Below, piece by piece: positions 43,264 through 53,300 of a stretch of DNA of 64,000 nt (positions within the stretch are counted from its first letter, which is position 1; each line of letters starts with the position of its first letter). Position numbers and translations under genes: made by a program. Source of the stretch: Bacteroidia bacterium (GTDB lineage Bacteria; Bacteroidota; Bacteroidia; J057); contig JAWPMV010000001.1 in assembly GCA_033391075.1 (NCBI GenBank), forward strand, positions 3,906,001 to 3,970,000, given 5' to 3'. The notes beneath the pieces were generated by a model. It had not been told where the DNA came from. It saw nothing but the letters and a program-made list of their open reading frames with translations, and searched no databases.

Positions 43264-46200
43264 ATGAAAAACTATTACCAACGTGCATTTCTGCTTTTGT
43301 TGACGGGGATTTTCTTCTGCTTCACTCCTGCAGCTGCACAAACTTTAGAATCAGACTCTCTTGCACTGGTTGATCTTTACAATGATTGTGGGGGTACAAA
43401 CTGGGTAGGATTCGATAACTGGTTGAACGGCCCCATATCGAGCTGGGAAGCCGTAACCATCGACTCCGCTCTGAATCGCGTAAGCCATGTAGGTTTTAAA
43501 AACATGGACTTGACTGGAAGCCTCCCAGCTTCCCTTGGGAATATGGATGAAATGAGTGGAAAGATCGAATTCCATGATGATAAAGGACTGACGGGAACCT
43601 TTCCATCTTTTATCTGGAATTGGACGAAAATAGACCGATTTCAATTAAAAAGGTCCGGTATTACAGCTATAGATACTACGGGACTTTCAAACCTTGTAAA
43701 CCTAACGGAATTCAATACTGAAGCAAATCCCATTACAGGAATGGTTCCCGGGGTAGTATTTACCCTTCCCGCTATGGAGAAGGTGTATGTCCATGATTGC
43801 AATTATGACCAACTTCCGCCTGAATTGACAAATATCACTGGCTTGACTCGTTTATACTTGAATGGAAACAACCTAACTGAGATCCCAGATATGTCGGGGA
43901 TGAGCTGGGGCAGCGGTGCAAAAGTCCGCTTTCACAATAACGCCTTAACCTTTGAAGACTTAGAAGCCAATGTAGCCTTGAATTCAGATCCAAATGTAGC
44001 GGAATTCCGCTACTCCCCGCAAGCGGTTGTAGGAACAGAGACTTACACCTATCCAGCTGCAGGTAGTGCTGTAAGCATTCCGGCAAATGTAGGCGGTAGT
44101 GACAACGTTTATACCTGGATCAAAGATGGGATACCTGTTGGGAGTAATCCTAGCTATGATATCGCGGCTTTTGATGCCAACACGCATTCTGGTACTTATT
44201 ATGCAGTTGTGCAAAGTAACATAGTAACTGGCCTGGATATCTCTACAGGGGAAACCAAATTGTTTGCTTCTGCCGCTGCACAGGATTCATTAGCACTCGT
44301 GGATCTTTACAATGATTGCGGAGGAACAGAATGGGTTGGATTTGATACCTGGTTAAATGGGCCCTTAAATACCTGGGAACAAGTGACAGTGGATAGTGCA
44401 AGTGGAAGAGTTACTCATGTGGGATTCAAGACAATGGACTTAACAGGCACTCTACCCGCTTCATTGGGAGATATGACAGAAATGGGAGGAAAGATCGAGT
44501 TTCATGATGATAAAGGATTGACGGGTGAACTTCCTGCATTTATCTGGAGATGGACAAATGTAGAACGCTTCCAGCTCAAGCGTTCAGGTATAACAAGCGT
44601 CAATACAAGCGGTATGGAGAACATGGTCAACCTTACGGAGTACAATACCGAAGCTAATCCTATTGCAGGAATGGTTCCGGGCGTAGTATTTACGCTTCCC
44701 GCAATGCAGAAAGTGTATGTTCATGATTGCGATTATGATCAACTTCCTCCGGAGTTGACTTCAATAAGTGGTTTGGATCGTTTATACCTGAATGGAAATA
44801 AGCTTACTTCAATGCCTGATATGTCAGCGATGACATGGGGAAGTGGAGCTAAAGTTCGCTTCCATAATAATGCGCTGGATTTCGAAGATTTAGAGCCCAA
44901 CATAGGCCTGAATTCAGATCCTAATGTTGCAGAATTCAGATACTCTCCTCAGGCGATGGTAGGTATGGAAATGTATACCTATCCGAATACAGGGGATAGT
45001 GTAAGTATCGCTGCAAATGTGGGAGGATCAGCAAATGTGTATACCTGGATCAAAGATGGCGCGCAAGTGGGTAGTGATGCTACGTATGATATTCCTTCTT
45101 TTGATCCTGCGACAAATTCAGGTACCTATTCTGCCGTTGTTCAGAGTACAATCGTAACAGGTCTGGATATCACCACCGCTAACACACACCTCTTTGCTTC
45201 TCCCCTGGATCAGGATTCTTTAGCCCTGGTTGACTTGTATAATACCAATGGTGGTACAAATTGGACAGGTTTTGATACCTGGCTAAATGGCCCCCTAAAT
45301 ACCTGGGAACAAGTCACTGTGGACAGTGCGACACAAAGAGTAACACATGTTGGTTTCAAAACGATGGATATTGTCGGAACCTTGCCAGAAAGCTTGGGTA
45401 ACCTCACCAGGATGGGAGGCAAAATTGAATTTCACGATGACTCCCTGATGACAGGTGAATTCCCGGCCTTTATCTGGCGTTGGGTAGATGTAGACCGTTT
45501 TCAATTAAAACGTTCAGGAATTACCAGCATGGATCTTACCGGCATGGAAAACATGGTCAATCTGACCGAATACAATACAGAAGCAAATCCCATCGGAGGT
45601 AGTGTACCAGGCGTGGTCTTCACCCTTCCTGCTATGGTAAAAGTATATGTTCATGACTGCGAATACGACGCAGTACCAGCTGAACTTACTTCCATCAGTG
45701 GTCTGGATCGTTTATACTTCAATGGAAACATGATTTCAGATCTTCCAGATATGTCCGGCATGAGTTGGGGGCCAGGTGCAAAAGTCAGGGTACAAAACAA
45801 TGCTCTTACCTTCGAAGATTTAGAAAGCAATGTGGTGCTGGAAGCAGATTCAAATGTAGCTGAATTCAACTTTTCTCCTCAAGCCCATGTAGGGATGGAG
45901 ACTTTGCTTGATTTAGCAACAGGAGACACACTGGATTTGAGTATAGCAGTAGGTGGAACAGCCAATACCTATACCTGGATCAGAGATGGATCTCCTATTG
46001 GAAATGACATGCTTTACAATGTTGATTCTGTAAGCGTTGCAGATGCAGGATTTTATCAGTTACTGGTTCAAAACACAATCGTCCAGGGACTGGATATTTT
46101 TAGTGAAATCTATCAGGTAAATGTAGATGGAGTAACAAGCATCAATGATCCTCTCTACTTTGGAGAGATAAAAGTGCTTGGAAATCCATTTGATACAAAT

Positions 46201-46389
46201 CTGAGAATAGAAACAGGTCGATTGGTCGAAGAACTATTGATTCTGGATATCCATGGGAAGAAGTTGATCTCAGAAGATATCAATGCAGATTACATGGATT
46301 TACAACTGGATGAATTAGAATCAGGTGTGTATCTCGTAATGCTTCGTTCAGGAAATGCGTTCCACTCCTTAAAAGTAGTGAAGCGATAA
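43264..46389 (+). CDS. T9SS-secreted protein with three 310-residue LRR-plus-Ig repeats
   Basis: Secreted protein of 1041 residues from the ATG at 43264; an upstream start at 43213 would overlap the previous gene. Signal peptide to about 26. Three repeats of 310 residues start at D31, D341 and D651. Each has the cap DSLALVDLYN, a leucine-rich part (VGFKNMDLTGSLPASLG, KIEFHDDKGLTG, FQLKRSGIT, VNLTEFNTEANPI, LPAMEKVYVHDC, LYLNGN, FEDLE) and an Ig-like part (about the last 85 residues; YTWIKDG, SGTYYAVVQS, IVTGLDI). A T9SS sorting domain (about 961-1041; GEIKVLGNPFDTNLRIE, LEELLILD-like, SGVYLVML) follows. Last gene of the SusCD operon. Probable surface ligand-binding or adhesin protein. Confidence 0.85.
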   Translation: MKNYYQRAFLLLLTGIFFCFTPAAAQTLESDSLALVDLYNDCGGTNWVGFDNWLNGPISSWEAVTIDSALNRVSHVGFKNMDLTGSLPASLGNMDEMSGKIEFHDDKGLTGTFPSFIWNWTKIDRFQLKRSGITAIDTTGLSNLVNLTEFNTEANPITGMVPGVVFTLPAMEKVYVHDCNYDQLPPELTNITGLTRLYLNGNNLTEIPDMSGMSWGSGAKVRFHNNALTFEDLEANVALNSDPNVAEFRYSPQAVVGTETYTYPAAGSAVSIPANVGGSDNVYTWIKDGIPVGSNPSYDIAAFDANTHSGTYYAVVQSNIVTGLDISTGETKLFASAAAQDSLALVDLYNDCGGTEWVGFDTWLNGPLNTWEQVTVDSASGRVTHVGFKTMDLTGTLPASLGDMTEMGGKIEFHDDKGLTGELPAFIWRWTNVERFQLKRSGITSVNTSGMENMVNLTEYNTEANPIAGMVPGVVFTLPAMQKVYVHDCDYDQLPPELTSISGLDRLYLNGNKLTSMPDMSAMTWGSGAKVRFHNNALDFEDLEPNIGLNSDPNVAEFRYSPQAMVGMEMYTYPNTGDSVSIAANVGGSANVYTWIKDGAQVGSDATYDIPSFDPATNSGTYSAVVQSTIVTGLDITTANTHLFASPLDQDSLALVDLYNTNGGTNWTGFDTWLNGPLNTWEQVTVDSATQRVTHVGFKTMDIVGTLPESLGNLTRMGGKIEFHDDSLMTGEFPAFIWRWVDVDRFQLKRSGITSMDLTGMENMVNLTEYNTEANPIGGSVPGVVFTLPAMVKVYVHDCEYDAVPAELTSISGLDRLYFNGNMISDLPDMSGMSWGPGAKVRVQNNALTFEDLESNVVLEADSNVAEFNFSPQAHVGMETLLDLATGDTLDLSIAVGGTANTYTWIRDGSPIGNDMLYNVDSVSVADAGFYQLLVQNTIVQGLDIFSEIYQVNVDGVTSINDPLYFGEIKVLGNPFDTNLRIETGRLVEELLILDIHGKKLISEDINADYMDLQLDELESGVYLVMLRSGNAFHSLKVVKR
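43354..46143 (+). repeat. Three direct repeats of exactly 930 bp inside the LRR-Ig gene
   Basis: The GAT/GAC codon that opens the DSLALVDLYN cap occurs at 43354, 44284 and 45214, so both periods are exactly 930 bp (310 codons). The third copy ends at about 46143, where the sorting domain begins. The copies differ at many third-codon positions and some residues, so they are old enough to have diverged, yet no net insertion or deletion has occurred. Confidence 0.9.
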
Positions 46390-46408
46390 ACCAAGCATTA
46401 TAATTAGA

Positions 46409-46447
46409 AACCGTCATTTAGTATTGAGCTGAATGGCGGTTTTTTTT
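46409..46447 (+). terminator. Rho-independent terminator of the SusCD operon
   Basis: AACCGTCATT at 46409-46418 pairs with AATGGCGGTT at 46432-46441, a 10-bp stem with one G-U pair and a 13-nt loop. It is followed by a run of eight T (46440-46447). Confidence 0.8.
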
Positions 46448-47465
46448 ACCCCCACACTTTCGTCCCCTCTGAACAATTTTTACAAATCTCGATTTCCGCT
46501 CTGGATTTGAGCAAATTTCCTCTGAAGGATTCATAAATTGGATTTCGCCAGATTTCCTCAAAGGATTTCTCCTGCAAACTCCCCATTTCATAATCAGCAT
46601 CCTTATCAAAACAACAGGGCAAGACTTTACCATCCCAGGTAATTTCCGCTCCATGCCAAAGCTTCCAACATTGGTTTTCCAGGCTATTTTTAATCTGATA
46701 GCTGCCATTAGCCTGCTTTTTATACCGACTATAGCGATCTATTGTCGGTATAAGCTCGCTTCCCTTTTCGTAGTCATAAATCTGAGCCGTTTTAAACATG
46801 ACTTTATCTACCCCCAATTCTTCTCCCATCTGTTTAATATCCTCAATCTGATGTTGGTTGGGTTTGACGACCAAAAACTGAATCATGATAAAAGGATGCA
46901 AACTATTTAGTCGCTTTCTGGCCGCTACCAGATTCCTCACCCCCTGTTTTACTTTTTCGAGATTGCCCCCAACTCTATAAGCAGCATAGGTATCCTGCGT
47001 TGTACCGTCAATAGAGATAATGATCTCCGAAAGGCCACTTTTGATGGTTTCCTCTGCCCTTGATTCTGAAAGATAATGGCCATTGGTACTTGTGGCGCTA
47101 TAAATTCCTTTCTCTTTGGCATAGGCAGCCATTTCTAAAAAATTGGGATTGAGGTAAGGCTCCCCCTGAAAGTATAACAAAAGGTATATAAGGTCCTTGT
47201 GAAGCTGATCCATGGTCGATTTGAAAAGCTCCAAATCGCCCATACCCGTAGGACGGGTAAAGGAACGTAAACCCGAGGGACATTCCGGACAGCGAAGATT
47301 GCAATGCGTCGTGGGCTCAAAGCCTATTTTTGCAGGATTTCCCCAATGCCGACTTTTCCCTAACATTCTGGAATAATGAAAGGATGACCAAAGGGCAGCA
47401 AAATTTGCCACTTTTCTGGGTCTGAGGGTTTGTGTCAGCAATCGAGCCTTGCGCAAGGATAGCAT
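46446..47465 (-). CDS. Radical SAM/SPASM domain protein
   Basis: Protein of 339 residues. The radical SAM cluster motif CxxxCxxC is C55, C59 and C62 in THCNLRCPEC. The SAM-binding GEP motif is in LLLYFQGEPYLNPNF, and ISIDGTTQDTYAAYR and the IMIQFLVVK strand complete the barrel. The C-terminal SPASM domain has cysteines for further Fe-S clusters in CWKLWHGAEITWDGKVLPCC and EICKNCSEG. SPASM proteins modify peptides, enzymes or small molecules; no peptide precursor, glycosyltransferase or partner is next to it. The last 25 codons cross the terminator of the convergent SusCD operon. Confidence 0.87.
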   Translation of the reverse strand: MLSLRKARLLTQTLRPRKVANFAALWSSFHYSRMLGKSRHWGNPAKIGFEPTTHCNLRCPECPSGLRSFTRPTGMGDLELFKSTMDQLHKDLIYLLLYFQGEPYLNPNFLEMAAYAKEKGIYSATSTNGHYLSESRAEETIKSGLSEIIISIDGTTQDTYAAYRVGGNLEKVKQGVRNLVAARKRLNSLHPFIMIQFLVVKPNQHQIEDIKQMGEELGVDKVMFKTAQIYDYEKGSELIPTIDRYSRYKKQANGSYQIKNSLENQCWKLWHGAEITWDGKVLPCCFDKDADYEMGSLQEKSFEEIWRNPIYESFRGNLLKSRAEIEICKNCSEGTKVWG

Positions 47466-47523
47466 GTAGGCAAGTTAGGAGCTTTTGGGCTTATGGGGAA
47501 GGGATGTAAGGAAAAAAGGGAAG

Positions 47524-47588
47524 GTGTTCTCGTGTTCATGGGTTCCAGTGTACATGAAATATACTAGAACACAAGAACAGGAGAATAC
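47524..47588. repeat. Long imperfect inverted repeat downstream of the HsdR_N gene (family member 3)
   Basis: The arms at 47524-47552 and 47560-47588 pair over most of about 29 bp (GTGTTCTC with GAGAATAC, GTGTTC with GAACA, AGTGTA with TATACT) around a 7-nt loop. Words are those of the repeat at 3732-3803, and TGCGCACA-like TGCGCACATT again follows on the right. Confidence 0.6.
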
Positions 47589-47599
47589 ATGCGCACATT

Positions 47600-48577
47600 T
47601 TACCTCCCTTCCGCTTTACTCGCCAACCAAATCAGGGCATAAACCGCAAAGAATTGAAAAGGAATGGACTTGATATAGGGCCAGAGATAGGTCCAGATGG
47701 GATATTCTCGGCTATTGAAGCTATCCAGGCTCCACCAGAGGGCATCCGGTTCTGAGGTCCCGACATACCATGCGGGAATCAAGAGGATCATACCAATGAT
47801 AAAGAGCATGGTTCGCTTTTTCCCTTTTTGAACGCCAAACATACGATGAGAGCGCATGAACAGAGCTCCAAAAAAGAGGCTGAATAAGCTGGCCAATGAA
47901 ATGATGAGGTTATAAATCCACAATTCATTCATCCCATAATCTTCCCACAAAAAAGTCGTCCGCTCGTAGATCCAGTCATGATATTCTGTAGCAGCTTTAC
48001 TTAAAAGTAAAGTTGAAATGATAAGAACAGAGGAAAACAAGAGGGTATCTCCCAGAATCGCATGATTTTTTAAGCCTTCCCATTTCCTTCGAACGACAGT
48101 TTTGGATTTTCTAGTCTGCTTGTAGGTAGGAATACGCCGAATGCGATTTTTGTGTCGCTCCTTAATCTTTCCTGGCATCACCTTAAAAGCGGCCGATTTC
48201 TTCCCCGCAATGGTCCATACGTATTTTGCATGGGTAGCGGCAGCATAGGAAAAACCCTGGTCTATGGCTTCATAAAAGCCAGAGGCAGAGATTTTGGGCT
48301 TTTTGCACTCCACGATGATCAAGGGTGTCTTGCAGGCAGCGTCTTCATACACGACAATATCTGCTTCTCTGGAAGAGGAACCGATCTTGATATGTTCGCA
48401 GACGCGTATCTGTTCGGCCGGATAGCCAAATTTGTAAATCAGGCTCAAATATGCCTGAATTTGTACAGATTCTTCGGGATTGCTGAGTTTGCGTGTTTTT
48501 CCCTGGGGTAGATAGGAAACCTTGTCTTGTTTCTTGTTCAGGAACAAATATCGGTCTCTTTGTGCTTGTCTTATCAA
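47600..48577 (-). CDS. Membrane protein with an HsdR_N-type PD-(D/E)xK nuclease-like domain
   Basis: Protein of 325 residues. The N-terminal part (about 10-150) resembles the type I restriction HsdR N-terminal domain found alone in many Bacteroidota: LSNPEESVQIQAYLSLIYKFGYP, CEHIKIGSSSREADIVVY, and TPLIIVECKKPKIS. The nuclease-type residues D73, E90 and K92 (ECK) are all present, plus E37. A basic stretch (about 136-170; KIKERHKNRIRRI) follows, and then four predicted membrane helices (about 177-194, 221-243, 256-272, 302-320). No helicase, methylase or specificity gene is adjacent, so it is not part of a standard restriction system. The membrane fusion is unusual to me. It may cut DNA at the membrane or use the fold for binding only. 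Confidence 0.75.
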   Translation of the reverse strand: MIRQAQRDRYLFLNKKQDKVSYLPQGKTRKLSNPEESVQIQAYLSLIYKFGYPAEQIRVCEHIKIGSSSREADIVVYEDAACKTPLIIVECKKPKISASGFYEAIDQGFSYAAATHAKYVWTIAGKKSAAFKVMPGKIKERHKNRIRRIPTYKQTRKSKTVVRRKWEGLKNHAILGDTLLFSSVLIISTLLLSKAATEYHDWIYERTTFLWEDYGMNELWIYNLIISLASLFSLFFGALFMRSHRMFGVQKGKKRTMLFIIGMILLIPAWYVGTSEPDALWWSLDSFNSREYPIWTYLWPYIKSIPFQFFAVYALIWLASKAEGR

Positions 48578-48724
48578 ATTACTCGATGTTTATGAGTGAA
48601 TTTTTAAAGGAGCTTTTGAATTCGATTTTGTCACATGTACTGCTGTTGATACAGCTATTCGGATAATATTTGGCTGGGGAATAGTTTGCTTACGGGAGAT
48701 TGGGGAGAAGGTTATAGGGAATGA

Positions 48725-48805
48725 GTTAGTGTGTTTGGGTATTAGGGTGTTAGCGTTTGAAAATCAGTTTATCCTCTAACACACAAACACCCTAAAACGC
48801 TAATA
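48725..48805. repeat. Imperfect inverted repeat downstream of the DUF1501 gene (family member 4)
   Basis: The core TTAGGGTGTT at 48742-48751 pairs perfectly with AACACCCTAA at 48786-48795. The flanks (GTTAGTGTGTTTGGG on the left, CTAACACACAAACACC on the right) can pair in a second register. It lies in the 232-bp gap between the HsdR_N gene start and the DUF1501 gene stop; the rest of that gap should hold the HsdR_N promoter. Confidence 0.55.
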
Positions 48806-48809
48806 CGGC

Positions 48810-50285
48810 CTACGCCAGTAGGCCTTTCACCACCTTCCCATGCACATCTGTCAATCGGTATCTCCTACCCTGATGTTTGAAGACCAGCTTTTCATGATCG
48901 ATGCCGAGAAGATGCAGAATGGTGGCCTGGAAATCATGGACATGAACGGGGTCCTTGGCTACGTTATAGCCAAATTCATCGGTTTCGCCATAGCTGGTAC
49001 CGGCTTTGATGCCGCCACCTGCCATCCAGGCTGTAAAGCAGCGGGGATGATGGTCCCGCCCATACCTATCACCTCTTTTGAGGCCCTGAGAATAATTGGT
49101 TCGCCCAAATTCTCCGCCCCAAATGACCAGGGTATCTTCGAGCATACCTCTTTGCTTGAGGTCTTTGACCAAAGCGGCAGATGCCTGATCGGTATCACGA
49201 CATTGTGCAGTCAGATGTTCAGGGAGGTCATTATGGTGATCCCAACCCTGGTGGTATAGTTGAACAAATTTCACATCTCTCTCAATCAGCCGTCGAGCCA
49301 AAAGGCAATTAGCAGCATAGGTCCCAGGGATACGTGATTCTTCTCCATACATCTCATAGATGTAATCCGGCTCGCCAGATACGTCCATGACTTCCGGGAC
49401 AGAAGATTGCATGCGGTAAGCCATTTCGTATTGGGCGATGCGGGATCGAACTTCCGGATCGCGAACTTCCTGATGGTAAAGCTGATTGAGCTGTTTGATG
49501 AAGTCCAGGCTTTGCCTGCGGCTGATATCGGATACGCCTTCCGGATTGCTGAGAAAGAGCACCGGATCTTTGCCTGAACGAAATTGTACGCCCTGATGCA
49601 GCGAAGGTAGAAATCCCGTTCCCCAGAGTCGGGAGGAAAGCGGTTGTGCGGCTGCGATCCGACCGGATCCTTTCGACAGCAATACACAAAAGGCCGGCAA
49701 ATTTTCATTGCTACTTCCCAATCCATAACTCAACCAGGAGCCCATGCTCGGGCGGCCACTTCTCTGAGAACCGGTTTGAAAAAAGGTCATAGCCGGATCG
49801 TGATTGATAGCTTCTGTATGCAGGCTTTTCACAAAACAAAGATCATCTGCTATACTGGCTATATGAGGTACAAGATCACTCACCCAGGCTCCGGATTGGC
49901 CTCTTTGTTTAAATTCTCTGAAAGCAGCTTTCAGGGGAAAAGCAGCCTGATTAGCGGTCATCCCAGTCAATCTTTGCCCCATACGAATCGAATCGGGCAA
50001 ATCCTCCCCTTCCCGATCACGCAATAAGGGCTTGTAATCGAAAAGTTCCATTTGGGCAGGTCCTCCACTTTGAAACAAATAAATGACTCGTTTGGCTCTG
50101 GCGAAATGATGGGGTTGAATCAGGCCTCCTATCCCTTGACTTTCTGTTGGAAGGGGAGTTTCTCCGCAGCCGGGAAGTAAAGCACTCAAAGCCGCAACAC
50201 CTATACCTGCACTAGCCCGACTCAGGAAATGCCTGCGACTCAATTGCAAAGGGGAAGTATCTTCTGGAAGTTCCTTATGTTTCAT
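48810..50285 (-). CDS. DUF1501 family protein, twin-arginine exported
   Basis: Protein of 491 residues. The signal has a twin-arginine motif (SRRHFLSRAS, R17-R18), a hydrophobic stretch and LLPGC with C40, possibly lipidated though proline at -2 is not canonical. The DUF1501 body has the alkaline-phosphatase/sulfatase-like fold: AKRVIYLFQSGGPAQMELFD, EAINHDPAMTFFQTG, RPSMGSWLSYGLGS, VIWGGEFGRTNYSQG, RDHHPRCFTAWMAGGG and DVHGKVV near the end. In Planctomycetes and Verrucomicrobia DUF1501 genes follow PSD1/DUF1549-DUF1553 genes just as here. Function is not established; a role in degrading or handling sulfated or other polymers at the surface is often supposed. It follows the PSD1 gene by 18 bp. 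Confidence 0.9.
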   Translation of the reverse strand: MKHKELPEDTSPLQLSRRHFLSRASAGIGVAALSALLPGCGETPLPTESQGIGGLIQPHHFARAKRVIYLFQSGGPAQMELFDYKPLLRDREGEDLPDSIRMGQRLTGMTANQAAFPLKAAFREFKQRGQSGAWVSDLVPHIASIADDLCFVKSLHTEAINHDPAMTFFQTGSQRSGRPSMGSWLSYGLGSSNENLPAFCVLLSKGSGRIAAAQPLSSRLWGTGFLPSLHQGVQFRSGKDPVLFLSNPEGVSDISRRQSLDFIKQLNQLYHQEVRDPEVRSRIAQYEMAYRMQSSVPEVMDVSGEPDYIYEMYGEESRIPGTYAANCLLARRLIERDVKFVQLYHQGWDHHNDLPEHLTAQCRDTDQASAALVKDLKQRGMLEDTLVIWGGEFGRTNYSQGLKRGDRYGRDHHPRCFTAWMAGGGIKAGTSYGETDEFGYNVAKDPVHVHDFQATILHLLGIDHEKLVFKHQGRRYRLTDVHGKVVKGLLA

Positions 50286-50303
50286 TTCTTTTGAGGCTTT
50301 TGA

Positions 50304-53300
50304 TCAGGCTTTCTGGATGCTTTCAGTTAGGTTCAAAATAGCATTGGCCAACTGGGCATAAGCAGCAAGTTCCGTTTTATCAAATTCTTCCGTATCCGGG
50401 TATTCACCAATATTCAAATAGGCAACTGCCTTTGGGGGGTCTTTCTTAAATGCCTGGCGATGTTCGATTAACAATTCTTCCAGAAGTTCTAGCTCTTTAT
50501 CTGAAGCAGCACGCGAAGTCGCCAACTTAAAAGCAAAGCTGATCCGATCTCGATCATTGGATCCGCCCTCTCTCAGCATCCTTTCTGCAATCAGACGAGA
50601 AGCTTCAATAAATTGAGGATCATTTAGCATAACCAGGGCCTGCATAGGCGTGCTGGTAGATTGCCTTCTGACCGTACATTCCTCTCTCGGAGGTGCATCA
50701 AAAATGATCATGGATGGAGGAGGAATGGTACGCTTCCAAAAGGTGTACATACTCTTTCTATAAAGATCCTGTCCATGATCCTGTATGTATTTTCGCAAGG
50801 GCTGATTTCCTGAGGCAGTTTCCAACCAAAGTCCATCCGGATGATAGGGTTTTACACTAGGACCTCCGATTTTTGGGCTTAACAAACCGGAAACAGCAAG
50901 CGCATGATCGCGAACCATTTCTGCCTGTAGACGAACTACCGGGCCTCTCGCGAGGTAAATATTCTGAGGATCGATTTCCTGGAGTTTTTTATTGGAGGCA
51001 ACGCTTTGTCTGTAGGTGGCAGACATCAGCATTTTTTTGAGGAGCGCCTTTAGATCCCAGCCTGATTCTCTGAAATCTATCGCCAGCCAATCCAATAATT
51101 CAGGATGAGTAGGCAAATCTCCCTGGCTTCCAAAATCTTCCGGTGTTCCGACAATCCCTCTTCCAAAGATCATTTGCCAATAGCGATTTACGGCTACCCG
51201 AGCAGTGAGGGGATTCTCTGCATGGAAAAGCCATTGAGCAAAGCCAAGTCTGTTTTTGGGAAGCTCCTCCGGAAAGGAGAGTATATGAGCAGGTGTAGCA
51301 GGATATACCCGTTCTGTAGGAGCTTCATATGAACCTCGATCCAGCATATAAGTCGGACGCAGAGAATCCATATCTGCCATGATCATGGTTGGCTTTAGGA
51401 TAATATCCTCTGTCCTCATTTCTCGAATCTTGTACTCTTTTAAGCGCTGGACATGACGCTGATAGGTTTTGTCCTGAGAATGGAGATATTGATAGGCCAG
51501 GCGTTTATCGGCATCATTTACCTTTCTTGCTTCCAGATTTGCCAAAGGATTGTAGTGCTTAAGCTCTTGGACTTCCTGTTGATCGAGTCGCCGATTGAAA
51601 AACATCAGTTCATCCAATCTCCCACTGATCATTCCTCTCTCTTCAGCTCTACGCCCTATTTTCATGCGAGAATGAGCTTTAACGGAAGACTTCAAATCAT
51701 CGGACAATGAAATCCCTTCCAATTGTTCTCCGTCCAAATAAATGCTCACACCTTTCTGACTTCTTGAGCCATCATAGGTGAGACTTACCTGCACCCACCT
51801 GTCCGGAGGTATTTCTTCCCTGCTTCTGATTTTTAGTAATTGTTTTCCCACGCGCCCCTTAAGAGAAAACTCCAGATGCCTATCCCAGGAAACGTAGAAA
51901 TCCATGCCTCTGGCTTTTTCCTCGCCCTCAAAAATCGGAGCCAGAATTGCTCCCCCAGCTCCCCCATGTACGCTGTACAACCAGCAGGAAAAACTAAAAG
52001 CTTTATTAGGATTAAAGTCTGGAATTTTTCCGAGGTCCAGATAATTTTTGCTATTAAACTCCAGGGCTCCTGAGGAATAGCCGGATACCGGAACCGGTTG
52101 ATTATAGGCTTTGCCAGGACGAATTCGTCCTTTTTCTTCTTTTACTATATCATCTTCCAGGTAGTCAAGCGGAAAATAGGCAAGCAAACCCTTCGGTATA
52201 GTAGCTTCTTGTGGCTCATTAGGTTTTAATTTCTCCTCTTCTATCTCCTTGCTGAAAAATAGTTTTTCATATTCTGCCAACTCACGACTTTGATCCTGAA
52301 CCAATTTTTTCGTGTAGGCCTTATAGGATTCCACCGTTTCTTCGGGTAAAGGTAAGCTTGGCTCAGCTACTTCCACATTATATTCCACCCTTCCCGCTTC
52401 CGGAACAGAATTGAAAAAGCTAAACATTTGATAAAACTCCTTCTGCGAAATGGGATCAAATTTATGGTCATGGCATTGTGCACAGGCCATAGTAAGGCCG
52501 AGGAAAGAAGTTGAAACAGTGTGCACACGATCCAACACATATTCCACCCGATACTCTTCATCAACCACTCCTACCTCCTGCGTAATTTTATGATTTCGAT
52601 TAAAACCAGTAGCCAATTTCTGTTCGTAAGTGGGCTCAGGCAGTAAATCACCCGCCAATTGCCAGCTTACAAACTGATCATAGGGTAAATTTTCATTGAA
52701 AGCTTTTATCACCCAATCTCTCCAGGGCCACATACTTCTTTCGATATCATCCTGATAGCCATGTGAATCAGCATAACGTGAAACATCCAGCCATTCCATA
52801 GCCAATCTTTCTCCAAAACTCTCAGATTCCATAAATGCATCAATGATTTTCTCATAAGCATCCGGAGAATCATCCTCAAGAAAGGCATCAATTTCCTTTA
52901 TATCCGGGGGCAATCCTCTTAGATCAAAAGAAAGTCTTCGGATCAATTTTTCCTTGCTCGCTTCCGGAGAAGGTTGGAGTCCCTGCTCCTCCATTTTTAT
53001 CCGGGTAAACTGGTCGATTTCATTAGTACCCCAACCACTATTCTTTTTGGGTGTTTCGGTCTTTTGTGGGGGAATAAAAGCCCAATGGTCCTTCCATTCA
53101 GCTCCTTGCTCTATCCATTTTTTCAGAATTTCTATTTCATGTGGTTCCAGAGACAAATTAGACTCAGGAGGAGGCATGACTGTCTCAGGATTATTGCTGA
53201 TGATCCTGTGATAAAGGCTGCTGGCATCAAGATCCCCGGCTACTATAGCGTAGGAAGTTTCAGAACTATCCAGCATAGCAAAGGCTCCCTCTTTGATGTC

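Noticed and set aside
43354-46143. The 930-bp repeats as an assembly artefact
   Set aside because: The three copies differ at many bases and residues, so they are not duplicated reads.
46446-47465. RiPP biosynthesis locus around the radical SAM/SPASM protein
   Set aside because: No short precursor gene, peptidase or exporter lies next to it, so only a generic SPASM call is supported.
47600-48577. Type I restriction-modification system
   Set aside because: Only the HsdR N-terminal-like domain is present; helicase, HsdM and HsdS are absent, and membrane helices follow.
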